Shown here piece after piece: positions 1 to 8,548 of a stretch of DNA of 64,000 bases. The translations under genes were made by a program, and so were the position numbers. The stretch comes from Vibrio sp. SNU_ST1. GTDB lineage: Bacteria; Pseudomonadota; Gammaproteobacteria; Enterobacterales; Vibrionaceae. The stretch lies in assembly GCF_030563405.1 (NCBI RefSeq), contig NZ_CP130748.1, positions 2,914,001 to 2,978,000 of the forward strand. Reading direction: 5' to 3'. Under the pieces are notes generated by a model. The model worked only from the letters and a program-made list of their open reading frames with translations, made no database searches and had not been told where the DNA came from. How positions within the stretch are numbered: position 1 is the first letter of the stretch; every line of letters starts with the position of its first letter.

Positions 1-1
1 G

Positions 2-865
2 CTGATTAAGCTGCTTTCAGGTGAACTGAAACAACAAGGTGGCGAGCTAAGTTATTCGCAAGGCGTTAAAATGGGTTACTTTGCCCAACACCAATTAGAG
101 ACACTGCACCCGGAAGAGACACCACTTCAGCACATGATGCAGATTGCGCCAAGACACACCGAGCAACAACTGCGTGATTACCTAGGTAGCTTCGGTTTCC
201 AAGGTGAAAAAGCGCTCGATAAAGTGGCACCGTTCTCTGGTGGTGAAAAAGCGCGTTTGGTATTGGCTCTGCTGGTATGGCAAAAACCGAACCTATTACT
301 ACTCGATGAACCAACCAACCACTTGGATCTCGACATGCGTCAAGCGCTAACTTTTGCCCTGCAGACGTTTGAAGGCGCAATGGTTATCGTATCGCACGAC
401 CGTTACCTACTGCGTGCGACTACCGATGATTTATACCTTGTACACGACCGCCAAGTAGCACCGTTTGATGGTGATTTAAGCGATTACTACAAGTGGCTAA
501 CCGAACAACAGAAAGTTGAGCGCAAAGAAGCACAAGCATTGGCACCAGCAAAAGATGGCGCCAACAGTGCAGCAGCAAAAAAAGAGCAGAAACGTAAAGA
601 AGCAGAGTTCAGAAAACTAACCGCGCCGATTCGCAAACAATTGACTCAGTTTGAAAAGAAAATGGATAAGTTGACGCTTGATCTTGAAGAGGCTGAACAG
701 CAATTATCTGACACTTCACTTTATGAAGCTGAAAATAAGGCTAAACTGAATAAAGTACTCGCTCTACAAGCGAGCAGTAAGTCACAGCTAGAAGAAGTTG
801 AAATGGATTGGATGTCCACTCAAGAAGAGCTTGAGCAGATGGAACTGGATATGGATAGCTTATGA
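2..865 (+). CDS. yheS: ABC-F family ATPase YheS, 3' part (gene cut by window start)
   Basis: C-terminal 287 residues of an ABC-F protein; the reading frame is open from base 2, so the gene begins outside the window. ABC-F proteins are soluble twin-ATPase factors that act on ribosomes rather than transporters. The visible part begins just after the second Walker A (LIKLLSGEL) and contains the signature FSGGEKARL, Walker B LLLLDEPTNHLD and switch histidine VSHDRY. A long charged C-terminal coiled-coil follows (about residues 170-287 of the visible part), as in YheS/Uup-type members. The TGA stop overlaps the next ATG by 4 bp, so the two are translationally coupled. Its position before yheT-yheU-prkB-crp matches yheS in enterobacteria. 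YheS rather than another ABC-F is inferred mainly from this synteny. Confidence 0.9.
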   Translation: MIKLLSGELKQQGGELSYSQGVKMGYFAQHQLETLHPEETPLQHMMQIAPRHTEQQLRDYLGSFGFQGEKALDKVAPFSGGEKARLVLALLVWQKPNLLLLDEPTNHLDLDMRQALTFALQTFEGAMVIVSHDRYLLRATTDDLYLVHDRQVAPFDGDLSDYYKWLTEQQKVERKEAQALAPAKDGANSAAAKKEQKRKEAEFRKLTAPIRKQLTQFEKKMDKLTLDLEEAEQQLSDTSLYEAENKAKLNKVLALQASSKSQLEEVEMDWMSTQEELEQMELDMDSL

Positions 866-1332
866 GCCCAGAGCACGCACCAATATCATTAACACTGGAA
901 CGACTATGGCAATTTAGCCTTCAGTATTACAGTGTGCGCGGTGTTAAGGATGCGTGCTTAGCTTTGCAAAACCAATTCCATGGCAACGTCAATCTACTGC
1001 TGCTTCTCAAATGGCTTGATGAGCAGCAACTCTCTTTCGCTGAGGAGGAGTGGCACAAGGTGCAACAATGCTTAAGTCGCTCTGAAACCTTGCTTCATAG
1101 TTATCGAGAGCTGCGTAAACACCTCAAAGCACACGTTGTTGATTCACTCTACCGTGAAGCCTTACAATTTGAGCTGCAGCTTGAAAAGCAACAACAGTCC
1201 GACCTCGTCGACTGTATTAAGTCTCTTCAGCTTACAGCGAACCAACAATCACCGCTCGCTTTACAGTACTGTCGTTTATTAGGGGCGGAAAATCTCTACG
1301 ACGCTTTTTCTGAACCAGCACCACAGCCCTAA
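862..1332 (+). CDS. TIGR02444 / DUF2390 family protein of unknown function
   Basis: 156-residue soluble, leucine- and glutamine-rich protein with no signal peptide or membrane segment. The N-terminal part (about residues 8-70, with LWQFSLQYYSVRGVKDACL and a leucine run before KWLDEQQLSF) fits my memory of the TIGR02444 family that often lies next to yheS in marine gammaproteobacteria. No catalytic motif is visible and I assign no biochemical role. The ATG overlaps the yheS stop (ATGA), which fixes the start and implies co-transcription and coupling. The 276 bp after it hold no gene or clear hairpin terminator. Confidence 0.75.
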   Translation: MSPEHAPISLTLERLWQFSLQYYSVRGVKDACLALQNQFHGNVNLLLLLKWLDEQQLSFAEEEWHKVQQCLSRSETLLHSYRELRKHLKAHVVDSLYREALQFELQLEKQQQSDLVDCIKSLQLTANQQSPLALQYCRLLGAENLYDAFSEPAPQP

Positions 1333-1608
1333 CGCATTTCCTTTTCCTTTTATTCAATCAAGCTCCAAGCTTAACTGCGCTCGCTCGCTACCATGATCGC
1401 ATGCTGACTAAAACACATTTGGGGGAGTCTTTAATACGCCCAACCTTGATATTATTCAACCAGTTACCCATCGCCTGTTTTGGTCGATCATATCAGTGAA
1501 ACCCTTGCGCTTATGCTAAGAATCAACCAAGCTCAAATAAAAACGTGGGCGTTTCGCTAAAAGCTCAACACTTTATCAAAGCCCATAAAAGAAGCATGGA
1601 CTGTTTTT

Positions 1609-2601
1609 ATGACAATATTTACCGCTGCCGCTGGCCTATCGAATCCACATTTACAAACCTTAGTGCCAAGATTTATTAGAAAGCAGGCGTTGTTTGCTCC
1701 TCAATGGCAGACCTTAGAAACTCCCGACGGCGATTTCCTAGACCTTGCATGGAGTGAATCGCCAGACGGTGACACGCCAAGCAATGATGATAAAAGTAAC
1801 AAGCCAATATTCGTTCTATTCCACGGATTAGAAGGGAGCTTTGAGAGCCCTTACGCCAACGGGCTGATGAATGCATTTGCTAAAGATGGTTGGCTATCAG
1901 TGATGATGCACTTTAGAGGTTGCAGCGGAAAACCAAATCGCTTGGCTCGTGCATACCATTCAGGTGAAGTCGAAGATGCGCGCTTTTTCCTAAGGCATCT
2001 GCACGCGCAGTTCCCCAACAACCCCAAAGTTGCAGTTGGTATCTCTTTGGGTGGTAACATGCTGGCGAATTATTTGGCTGAGTATGCAGACGACCCATTG
2101 CTGTCGGCGGCGACCATAGTATCTGCTCCATTTGACTTGGCTTGTTGTTCTAGTCGCATTGAGCAGGGCTTCTCCAAGCTCTATAAGAAGTATCTACTCA
2201 ACTCTCTAAAATCAAACGCCTTGAAAAAAGTTAACCTGCTACAGGAAAAGCTGGGGGTCACAGCGGAAACCATTAAGAAGATCACCAAACTGTATGAGTT
2301 TGATGAACAAATCACGGCGCCTCTGCATGGGTTCAAAAATGCCCAAGATTATTATGCACAATGCTCCGCACTGCCTAAACTCAAGAAGATCAAACTGCCA
2401 ACTCAGATCATTCATGCCAAAGACGATCCTTTCATGACCGATGATGTGATTCCAAAGTTCGTTCTACCTGATAACATCGATTATCGACTGTTTCAAAAAG
2501 GCGGTCATGTGGGGTTCATTACTGGCAGCACACTCAAGCCAAGGTTTTGGTTAGAAGAAGCATTACCCGCCTACTATGAAAGTCTACAAGATTCGGCATA
2601 A
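1609..2601 (+). CDS. yheT: YheT-type alpha/beta hydrolase
   Basis: 330-residue cytoplasmic alpha/beta-hydrolase of the UPF0017 (YheT/EMB8) family. The nucleophile elbow is GISLGGN with Ser146; the other triad members are probably Asp272 or Asp273 (HAKDDPF) and His300 (GGHVGF). The oxyanion region FHGLEGS is at residues 71-77, and HFRGCSGKPN (101-110) is typical of the family. Family members are esterase-like hydrolases with poorly defined physiological substrates. The gene stands between yheS and yheU as in enterobacteria, here after a 276-bp gap, so it probably has its own promoter. Confidence 0.9.
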   Translation: MTIFTAAAGLSNPHLQTLVPRFIRKQALFAPQWQTLETPDGDFLDLAWSESPDGDTPSNDDKSNKPIFVLFHGLEGSFESPYANGLMNAFAKDGWLSVMMHFRGCSGKPNRLARAYHSGEVEDARFFLRHLHAQFPNNPKVAVGISLGGNMLANYLAEYADDPLLSAATIVSAPFDLACCSSRIEQGFSKLYKKYLLNSLKSNALKKVNLLQEKLGVTAETIKKITKLYEFDEQITAPLHGFKNAQDYYAQCSALPKLKKIKLPTQIIHAKDDPFMTDDVIPKFVLPDNIDYRLFQKGGHVGFITGSTLKPRFWLEEALPAYYESLQDSA

Positions 2602-2695
2602 TGACGAGCCTTAGTAAATAGCAGTAAAATATAACTAAACTCACTCATTTCGACATCAATAAACCTATCCATGAACATAAAAGAGAGAAGTATTT

Positions 2696-2908
2696 ATGAT
2701 CATCCCATGGCAAGAAATTGCGCCAGAGACACTGGAAAACCTCATCAAAGAATTCGTACTGCGTGAAGGTACAGACTATGGTGACATAGAAATTTCACTG
2801 CAAAACAAAATTGACCAAGTGAAACATCAATTAGCCTCAGGAGAAGTGAGTATCGTGTTTTCTGAACTGCATGAAACCGTTGATATTCAAGTCACAAAAC
2901 GCTTCTAA
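2696..2908 (+). CDS. yheU: YheU family (UPF0270) small protein
   Basis: 70-residue acidic protein beginning [20 protein letters not shown], the hallmark of the YheU/UPF0270 family, and of the usual length. It is conserved next to yheT and prkB; no biochemical function is established that I know of, and no catalytic motif is visible. A GAGAGAAG Shine-Dalgarno sequence precedes the ATG. It lies 94 bp after yheT and 77 bp before prkB on the same strand. Confidence 0.88.
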   Translation: MIIPWQEIAPETLENLIKEFVLREGTDYGDIEISLQNKIDQVKHQLASGEVSIVFSELHETVDIQVTKRF

Positions 2909-2985
2909 GCTGCGCTCATAAAGGAGCCGTGTTATAGTGGTAAACGATTGCTAACAAGTAAGTTACTCAAAAGACAAGGGTTGTC

Positions 2986-3855
2986 ATGTCCGCTAAACAT
3001 CCAATTATTGCGGTGACGGGTTCATCTGGAGCCGGCACCACCACTACCTCAGAAGCCTTCCGAAAAATGTTCAATATGATGGACGTGAAGGCAGCTTGGG
3101 TTGAAGGGGATAGTTTCCATCGCTTCACTCGACCAGAGATGGATGTCGAGATCCGTAAGGCTCGCGAGCAAGGTAAGCACATCAGCTACTTTGGTCCACA
3201 AGCTAACGATTTTGGTGCATTAGAAGATTTCTTCCGTCAATACGGCAATGAAGGCACGGGAAAAGTCCGTAGCTATCTGCATACCTTCGATGAAGCAGTG
3301 CCTTACAATCAAATGCCCGGCACCTTTACGCCATGGCAAGAGATCCCTGAAAACTCAGATGTGATGTTCTACGAAGGTCTTCACGGTGGCGTAGTCGATG
3401 GTGACATCAATGTTTCTCAACACGTCGATCTGCTTATCGGCATGGTACCTATCGTAAACTTGGAGTGGATCCAGAAATTCGTTCGTGACACACGCGATCG
3501 TGGTCACTCTCGCGAAGCGGTGATGGATTCTATTGTTCGCTCAATGGATGATTACCTTAACTACATTACCCCGCAGTTTTCGCGAACTCATATCAACTTT
3601 CAGCGTGTCCCTACCGTAGATACATCGAATCCACTGAATGCAAAAGGGATCCCAAGTTTAGACGAAAGCTTCGTTGTTATACGTTTGCGCGGCATCAAAA
3701 ACGTCGATTTCCCTTACCTGTTGGCTATGATTGATGGCTCATTTATGTCACGTCATAACACGCTTGTAGTGCCAGGAGGCAAGATGAGTTTTGCTATGGA
3801 GCTCATTGTAAGGCCTATCCTGCAACAACTTATAGAAACCGGGAAAATAGGCTAA
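2986..3855 (+). CDS. prkB: phosphoribulokinase-family protein PrkB
   Basis: 289-residue P-loop kinase of the phosphoribulokinase/uridine kinase family. The P-loop GSSGAGTTTT is at residues 12-21, FYEGLHGG carries the acidic motif, and the sugar-binding-type segment VEGDSFHR is near residue 40. Classical phosphoribulokinase makes ribulose 1,5-bisphosphate, but heterotrophic Vibrio lack a Calvin cycle; the role of this conserved crp-linked homologue is undefined, so its substrate should not be assumed. An AAGGG ribosome site precedes the ATG. It is 241 bp upstream of crp, whose own promoter lies in that gap. Confidence 0.85.
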   Translation: MSAKHPIIAVTGSSGAGTTTTSEAFRKMFNMMDVKAAWVEGDSFHRFTRPEMDVEIRKAREQGKHISYFGPQANDFGALEDFFRQYGNEGTGKVRSYLHTFDEAVPYNQMPGTFTPWQEIPENSDVMFYEGLHGGVVDGDINVSQHVDLLIGMVPIVNLEWIQKFVRDTRDRGHSREAVMDSIVRSMDDYLNYITPQFSRTHINFQRVPTVDTSNPLNAKGIPSLDESFVVIRLRGIKNVDFPYLLAMIDGSFMSRHNTLVVPGGKMSFAMELIVRPILQQLIETGKIG

Positions 3856-3888
3856 CAAAACAACATTCTGGTTGATTACTTTTCATAC

Positions 3889-3904
3889 CGTGATCATGTG
3901 CACA
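3889..3904 (+). promoter_or_regulatory. candidate CRP-binding site upstream of crp
   Basis: CGTGATCATGTGCACA matches 8 of 10 conserved positions of TGTGA-N6-TCACA. It lies 193 bp before the crp ATG in the prkB-crp gap. CRP autoregulation is established in E. coli; that this site does the same here is inferred. Confidence 0.55.
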
Positions 3905-4096
3905 ATTTTGCGTAAAAAATCGTAGCTTGGTCACGATTAAAATCAAGAAATAGTACCTGAAAAAGGATACTATTCTTAAACGAAACACAAGATAGCTTGC
4001 AGCACTCAACGAGTGCTCTTATCCTAGCTACGTCAATTCAGGCTTAGCTAAAATATGGAAAGCGGCAAGCATACCCTGCAGAGGAAGTAAGATATT

Positions 4097-4729
4097 ATGG
4101 TTCTAGGTAAACCCCAAACCGATCCAACATTAGAGTGGTTCCTTTCACACTGTCATATTCATAAGTACCCTTCAAAAAGTACTTTGATTCATGCTGGTGA
4201 AAAGGCAGAAACCTTGTACTACATCGTTAAAGGTTCTGTGGCAGTTCTTATCAAAGACGAAGAAGGTAAGGAAATGATTCTTTCTTACCTAAACCAAGGT
4301 GACTTCATCGGTGAGCTTGGCTTGTTCGAAGAAGACCAAGAGCGTACTGCATGGGTTCGTGCAAAATCTCCTTGTGAAGTTGCTGAGATTTCTTTCAAGA
4401 AATTCCGTCAACTTATCCAAGTGAACCCAGATATTCTAATGCGTCTTTCAGCGCAAATGGCAAACCGTCTACAAGTAACTAGCCAAAAGGTTGGTGACTT
4501 AGCGTTCCTTGACGTAACAGGTCGTATCGCTCAAACGCTACTAAACCTAGCAAAACAGCCAGATGCAATGACTCACCCTGACGGCATGCAAATCAAGATC
4601 ACTCGTCAAGAGATTGGCCAGATTGTTGGTTGTTCTCGTGAGACCGTAGGTCGTATCTTGAAGATGCTAGAAGAGCAGAACCTAATTTCTGCACACGGTA
4701 AGACCATCGTGGTATACGGCACTCGTTAA
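4097..4729 (+). CDS. crp: cAMP receptor protein CRP
   Basis: 210-residue global regulator, the same length as E. coli CRP and nearly identical. The cAMP pocket is visible in [19 protein letters not shown]; the serine of E. coli RSAW is Thr here. The DNA-recognition helix is [19 protein letters not shown] (about residues 170-188). With cAMP the dimer activates carbon-source, competence and chitin genes in vibrios. The start follows AGAGGAAGTAAG at normal spacing. A CRP-like site upstream suggests autoregulation, and a strong hairpin terminator follows the stop codon. Confidence 0.98.
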   Translation: MVLGKPQTDPTLEWFLSHCHIHKYPSKSTLIHAGEKAETLYYIVKGSVAVLIKDEEGKEMILSYLNQGDFIGELGLFEEDQERTAWVRAKSPCEVAEISFKKFRQLIQVNPDILMRLSAQMANRLQVTSQKVGDLAFLDVTGRIAQTLLNLAKQPDAMTHPDGMQIKITRQEIGQIVGCSRETVGRILKMLEEQNLISAHGKTIVVYGTR

Positions 4730-4755
4730 TCTCGATTAACTGAGCCAAAAATTTG

Positions 4756-4790
4756 AAAGCCACCAAATGCGAATTTAGTGGCTTTTTTTG
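4756..4790 (+). terminator. intrinsic terminator of crp
   Basis: AAAGCCAC (4756-4763) pairs with GTGGCTTT (4778-4785); AAAT/ATTT extends the stem inward around a short loop, and a T-run follows. Confidence 0.9.
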
Positions 4791-4801
4791 TTTTCTAAAG
4801 A

Positions 4802-4890
4802 TCTAGAGAACAGATGCGGGAAGCAAAGTTAGAAATCGGACTTCACTATTCTAAAGTATCTCGAAGCGAAGCGTACCCGCATCTCTAGGG
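4802..4890. repeat. intergenic palindromic element
   Basis: AGATGCGGG (4812-4820) is inverted as CCCGCATCT (4876-4884), and the stem extends outward with CTAG-containing arms (4803-4808 and 4885-4888) after a 3-base bulge. The roughly 55-base interior holds CGAAGCGAAGCG on the + strand. It lies after the crp terminator and before the DUF1338 stop, so it is not needed to end crp. It resembles dispersed intergenic repeats of vibrios; copies elsewhere cannot be checked here. Confidence 0.55.
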
Positions 4891-4914
4891 AAAATCCCTT
4901 GCTCTTATTTTTCT

Positions 4915-5706
4915 TTAACCATTGGTGCTTTCAAAGATCTTGTCAGCCGATGCCGCGACAAAACCTGTATATAGCTCACCATTGGCCATCGCATAACGCT
5001 TAGCGAACTCATAGAAGCCGCCAGGAATCATCTCATTGCCTTCGACAAATGAAACTGGGACTTTGTCTGCCATTGTTGATGATTGCTCTAATAATACCTC
5101 TGGAGAGCCTTTCACCTCACCACCAGATGCATTGATAGTGAAGCCTGATTCGCTCAGGTAATCATTCACTGCCTGCACTTCACCAAAAGCATCGAGTTGG
5201 TTCACACTCACCGTAAAGTGGTTTGCACCGTAGCCATGAGCCGCTAACCAAGACGCGTATTCACTCTCTTTTGCTAGCGCTTGGAAATCCGTGAAGCTCA
5301 AACCCCAAAGGCGCCCCCCAAACAAGAATTCATGACCTTGAAGCTTACTTGCGTCAACTTGCTCAACCAACTTAGCAACGATCTGTTGTAAGTCGCTTGA
5401 ACACTCTTCGACCTTCAACTCACTAATGAACACTTTTGGTTGTTTTGGATCTGGATGCTCGTAATGCTTAGCCACTAACTTCTTGCTCTCAAACAAGTAG
5501 TCGCCACAAGCCTTGTAGCCTAATTCAAGGAAAGGCTTAGCCAGTGTTTCAATGCCCAAAGGGGCAACATTGAAAGTACGTAATGCAATGTGATCATTAA
5601 TCAGCGCTTCATCTTCTTTCAGCAGATGATGAACTTTCTCAGCCGATGGACAAAGCCTGTGAATGTAATCGTCCCATAATGATTTAAAGAGTAGATCGGG
5701 CGTCAT
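4915..5706 (-). CDS. DUF1338 family putative metal-dependent oxygenase
   Basis: 263-residue cytoplasmic protein of the DUF1338 family, to which the 2-oxoadipate dioxygenase/decarboxylase HglS belongs. Candidate metal ligands in the expected order are His39 (NDHIALRTF), His163 (GANHFTV) and Glu233 (PGGFYEF). This is a short version compared with HglS. HglS-type enzymes convert 2-oxoadipate to 2-hydroxyglutarate in lysine breakdown; whether this short form uses that substrate is unknown. It lies downstream of astD on the same strand but 219 bp away, behind a hairpin, so it may be only partly co-transcribed with the ast genes. The link to amino-acid catabolism is an inference from context. Confidence 0.8.
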   Translation of the reverse strand: MTPDLLFKSLWDDYIHRLCPSAEKVHHLLKEDEALINDHIALRTFNVAPLGIETLAKPFLELGYKACGDYLFESKKLVAKHYEHPDPKQPKVFISELKVEECSSDLQQIVAKLVEQVDASKLQGHEFLFGGRLWGLSFTDFQALAKESEYASWLAAHGYGANHFTVSVNQLDAFGEVQAVNDYLSESGFTINASGGEVKGSPEVLLEQSSTMADKVPVSFVEGNEMIPGGFYEFAKRYAMANGELYTGFVAASADKIFESTNG

Positions 5707-5846
5707 GGTGACTCCTTGTCAGAGGTTCTAGCAAGCTAGTAATTTGGATTAGAAAGGGAGAGGCTGGACATAGAGTCAGCAGCCATCAGCCTGTGACATA
5801 CTTGTTCTATTATTATCTACCGCCCAATCTAGGTGTTGGACGTGGA

Positions 5847-5878
5847 TGAAAAGAGGAAGTGTAATTGCTACTTCCTCT
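5847..5878 (-). terminator. terminator downstream of astD
   Basis: AGAGGAAGT (5852-5860) and ACTTCCTCT (5870-5878) form a 9-bp stem; read on the minus strand a CTTTTC run follows. It separates astD from the DUF1338 gene. Confidence 0.7.
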
Positions 5879-5925
5879 CTCCATTGTTAGCGAATGAGCC
5901 CAGTTCTATAACTCATTAGCCTAAA

Positions 5926-7383
5926 CTACAGCTCAATACCTGGGCTAAACGTCGCTGGCAGTTGAGTTTCACCGCCTTCCATTGACGCCATTGGGTAAGC
6001 ACAGTAGTCAGCCGCGTAGTAAGCACTTGGGCGTAGGTTACCTGAAGCACCCGGGCCACCAAATGGTGCATCACCACTTGCGCCTGTTAGTTGGCGGTTA
6101 CGGTTAACAATACCCGCACGGATATGGTCAACGAAGTATTCCCACTCTGAATCGTCGGTTGAAACTAGGCCTGCAGACAAACCAAAGCGTGTGTCATTAG
6201 CCAGTTCAACGGCTTGCTCTAGCGATTGGCAGCGAACCACTTGCAGCAATGGGCCGAAGTACTCTTCATCTGGCAACTCAGCAATGTTGGTTGCATCGAT
6301 AATCCCCGGAGAAACAAACGCCGCTTCGCCCGCTTTTGCTTCGACTAGGCTTACACCACCTAACGATTGCAGATTAGCTTGCGCGTCCAGAATGAACTTA
6401 GCTGCCGCTTCCGAGATTTGTGGTCCCATGAAGGGTGCTGGCTCAGCGAATGGCTGATCAACACGAATCTTCAAGGTAGCCGCAACGAGCTTATCGAGCA
6501 GTTGATCGCCCTTCTCGCCAACAGGAACATACAAGCGACGTGCACATGTACAACGTTGACCTGCACTGATGAAAGCAGATTGGATAATGGTATAAACCGT
6601 TGCGTCAGCATCACCGTATTGGTCACTGATCACCATAGGGTTGTTGCCGCCCATTTCTAGTGCCAGCATCTTGCCCGGTTGACCCGCGAATTGACGGTGA
6701 AGGATATGACCGGTATTAGCACTGCCAGTGAATAGCACGCCATCAAGGCCTTTAGCATCCGCCAATGCAATACCTGTCTCTTTAGCGCCCTGTACTAGGT
6801 TGATTACGCCAGCAGGAAGACCCGCTTCTTGCCACAGTTTCATTGCAAACTCACCCGTCCAAGGTGTCTGTTCTGAAGGCTTAAATACCACGGTATTACC
6901 CGATAACAACGCCGGAACAATATGACCGTTAGGCAGATGACCTGGGAAGTTGTAAGGGCCAAACACCGCCATTACGCCTAATGGGCGATGACGCAGTACG
7001 ATTTGGTTGCCTGCCGCTTCACGCGAAGCTTCGCCGGTACGTTCGTGGTAAGCTCGGATTGAGATAGCGATTTTACCCGCCATCGCACCCGCTTCAGTAC
7101 GAGTTTCCCAAATAGGCTTTCCCGTCTCTTTTGCGATGATTTGTGCGATTTCTTCGCTGTTCTCTTTTACTTTCTCAGCAAAATTCAACACGATCGCTTC
7201 ACGCTCTGCAAAGCTCAATTTTTTCCAAACCAAGAAGGCTTCACGAGCTGCTGCTACTGCAGATTCAACCTGTGCTGGTGTTGCGCTTTCACCCTGCCAC
7301 ACTACTTCATTATTGTATGGGCTTACTGATGTCATGGCGTCGCCTTGACCTGCCACCCACTGTCCTGCTATCCACTGAGTCAT
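5926..7383 (-). CDS. astD: N-succinylglutamate 5-semialdehyde dehydrogenase AstD
   Basis: 485-residue aldehyde dehydrogenase that oxidises N-succinylglutamate semialdehyde to N-succinylglutamate with NAD, the fourth step of the arginine succinyltransferase (AST) pathway. Catalytic residues are visible: Asn145 (FGPYNFPGH), Glu243 (LEMGGNN) and Cys278 ([11 protein letters not shown]). FKPSEQTPW and FTGSANTG are the NAD-binding segments. Length and sequence match AstD better than other aldehyde dehydrogenases. It starts 39 bp after astA in an astC-astA-astD order. The enzymes for the second and last steps, AstB and AstE, are not in this window. Confidence 0.95.
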   Translation of the reverse strand: MTQWIAGQWVAGQGDAMTSVSPYNNEVVWQGESATPAQVESAVAAAREAFLVWKKLSFAEREAIVLNFAEKVKENSEEIAQIIAKETGKPIWETRTEAGAMAGKIAISIRAYHERTGEASREAAGNQIVLRHRPLGVMAVFGPYNFPGHLPNGHIVPALLSGNTVVFKPSEQTPWTGEFAMKLWQEAGLPAGVINLVQGAKETGIALADAKGLDGVLFTGSANTGHILHRQFAGQPGKMLALEMGGNNPMVISDQYGDADATVYTIIQSAFISAGQRCTCARRLYVPVGEKGDQLLDKLVAATLKIRVDQPFAEPAPFMGPQISEAAAKFILDAQANLQSLGGVSLVEAKAGEAAFVSPGIIDATNIAELPDEEYFGPLLQVVRCQSLEQAVELANDTRFGLSAGLVSTDDSEWEYFVDHIRAGIVNRNRQLTGASGDAPFGGPGASGNLRPSAYYAADYCAYPMASMEGGETQLPATFSPGIEL

Positions 7384-7422
7384 ACTTCTATCCTTAAAAT
7401 CTTCGACAGATAATCGCCGCTC

Positions 7423-8442
7423 TTACTGAGCCAACATGCGAACGAATTCGCCTTCTTTTACTTCAAGAGCGCTTGCTACTTCAGGTGATAAAATCACTGT
7501 GTCGCTTGCTTGGTCATACGCACCTTTCGCGGCTACTGCGCGGAAGTTCTCAAACGAGGTATTGCCAATTAGGAAGTCTTTAGAGCTAGAGTGCTCTGCA
7601 ATTTTCACTTGAGCTCGAATCGCATGACGCACTGATTCGATATTTCTCAGATCACATTCAACCGTTGGACCCGCATCAAAGATGTCGACATAGCCACGGT
7701 TAGTGAAACCTTCACGTTCCAGCAACTTAAGTGCCGGACGCGTATTGTCGTGTACCTCTCCAATGACCGCCTGTGCTTCCTCACTAAGTAGGTTCACGTA
7801 AATTGGCAGCTTGGGCATAAGGTCAGCAATAAAGCCTTTTTTACCAATACCCGTTAAGTAATCAGCAAGCGTAAAATCAATTGAGAAAAAGTGCTCTTGC
7901 AGCCATTTCCAGAAAGGAGAGTTACCTTCAGCATCTGATACGCCACGCATCTCAGCAAAAATCGTTTTTGAGAAACGCTCTGGATACTCTGCCATAAGCA
8001 GGAATCGGCACTTCGACATTAAACGGCCGTTCAGGCCACCACGGAAGTCAGGGCGCAAGAACAGTGTGCAGATTTCACTGCATCCGGTGTAGTTATTACC
8101 GAAAGTCAGCAGCTTCACCACGTTATTTACGCCAAGCTTTTGCGATGAGTGAACCACCTTGCTGATGTGGTAAGAGTAAAACGGAACATCCCAGCCAATT
8201 GAGGCTTCGATGCCTGTCGTACCGGCGACTTCTCCCGTTTCAGTGTCGAAGCCAACCATCAGGTAGCCTTCATCACCGGGTTCAGTCACGTCTTGTTTAG
8301 CAAAGCTGTATTCAGAATGAGTAATTCGGTTGGTTAACAGTTCTTCGTTAACCGGAAGAGATGTGAATCCGTGACCAGATTCAACCGCGCAGGTATGCAG
8401 CGCATCGTAATCAGATAATTTTATTGGGCGAACAACTAGCAT
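7423..8442 (-). CDS. astA: arginine N-succinyltransferase AstA
   Basis: 339-residue enzyme that succinylates arginine from succinyl-CoA, the first step of the AST pathway. The start is the ATG at 8442 (MLVVRPIKLSDYDALHTCA), preceded by GGAGGG at good spacing; a longer frame reaching 8499 has no such support and would add 19 residues unlike the family. Characteristic segments are CTLFLRPDFRGGLNGRLMSK and AEMRGVSDAEGNSPFW. The protein is cytosolic. It sits between astC and astD; the 106 bp before it contain two hairpins that could tune expression relative to astC. Confidence 0.95.
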   Translation of the reverse strand: MLVVRPIKLSDYDALHTCAVESGHGFTSLPVNEELLTNRITHSEYSFAKQDVTEPGDEGYLMVGFDTETGEVAGTTGIEASIGWDVPFYSYHISKVVHSSQKLGVNNVVKLLTFGNNYTGCSEICTLFLRPDFRGGLNGRLMSKCRFLLMAEYPERFSKTIFAEMRGVSDAEGNSPFWKWLQEHFFSIDFTLADYLTGIGKKGFIADLMPKLPIYVNLLSEEAQAVIGEVHDNTRPALKLLEREGFTNRGYVDIFDAGPTVECDLRNIESVRHAIRAQVKIAEHSSSKDFLIGNTSFENFRAVAAKGAYDQASDTVILSPEVASALEVKEGEFVRMLAQ

Positions 8443-8466
8443 CAATATTCCCTCCAGATGCAAAAC

Positions 8467-8492
8467 AGGCCCAAAACCAGAAGCTTGGGCCT
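8467..8492 (-). promoter_or_regulatory. intercistronic hairpin between astC and astA
   Basis: AGGCCCAA (8467-8474) pairs with TTGGGCCT (8485-8492). On the minus strand TGTTTTG follows, so it could be a weak or partial terminator, or an mRNA-processing or stability element. Confidence 0.5.
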
Positions 8493-8500
8493 TTAGCATA

Positions 8501-8539
8501 CGTCATGGGATCGCTCTAATGGCGATCATTCCTATGACG
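8501..8539 (-). promoter_or_regulatory. nested inverted repeat downstream of astC
   Basis: CGTCAT (8501-8506) / ATGACG (8534-8539) encloses GATCGC (8509-8514) / GCGATC (8522-8527). It lies 10 bp after the astC stop on the minus strand with no T-run, so it looks more like an mRNA-stabilising hairpin than a terminator. Confidence 0.45.
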
Positions 8540-8548
8540 CCGCTCAGG

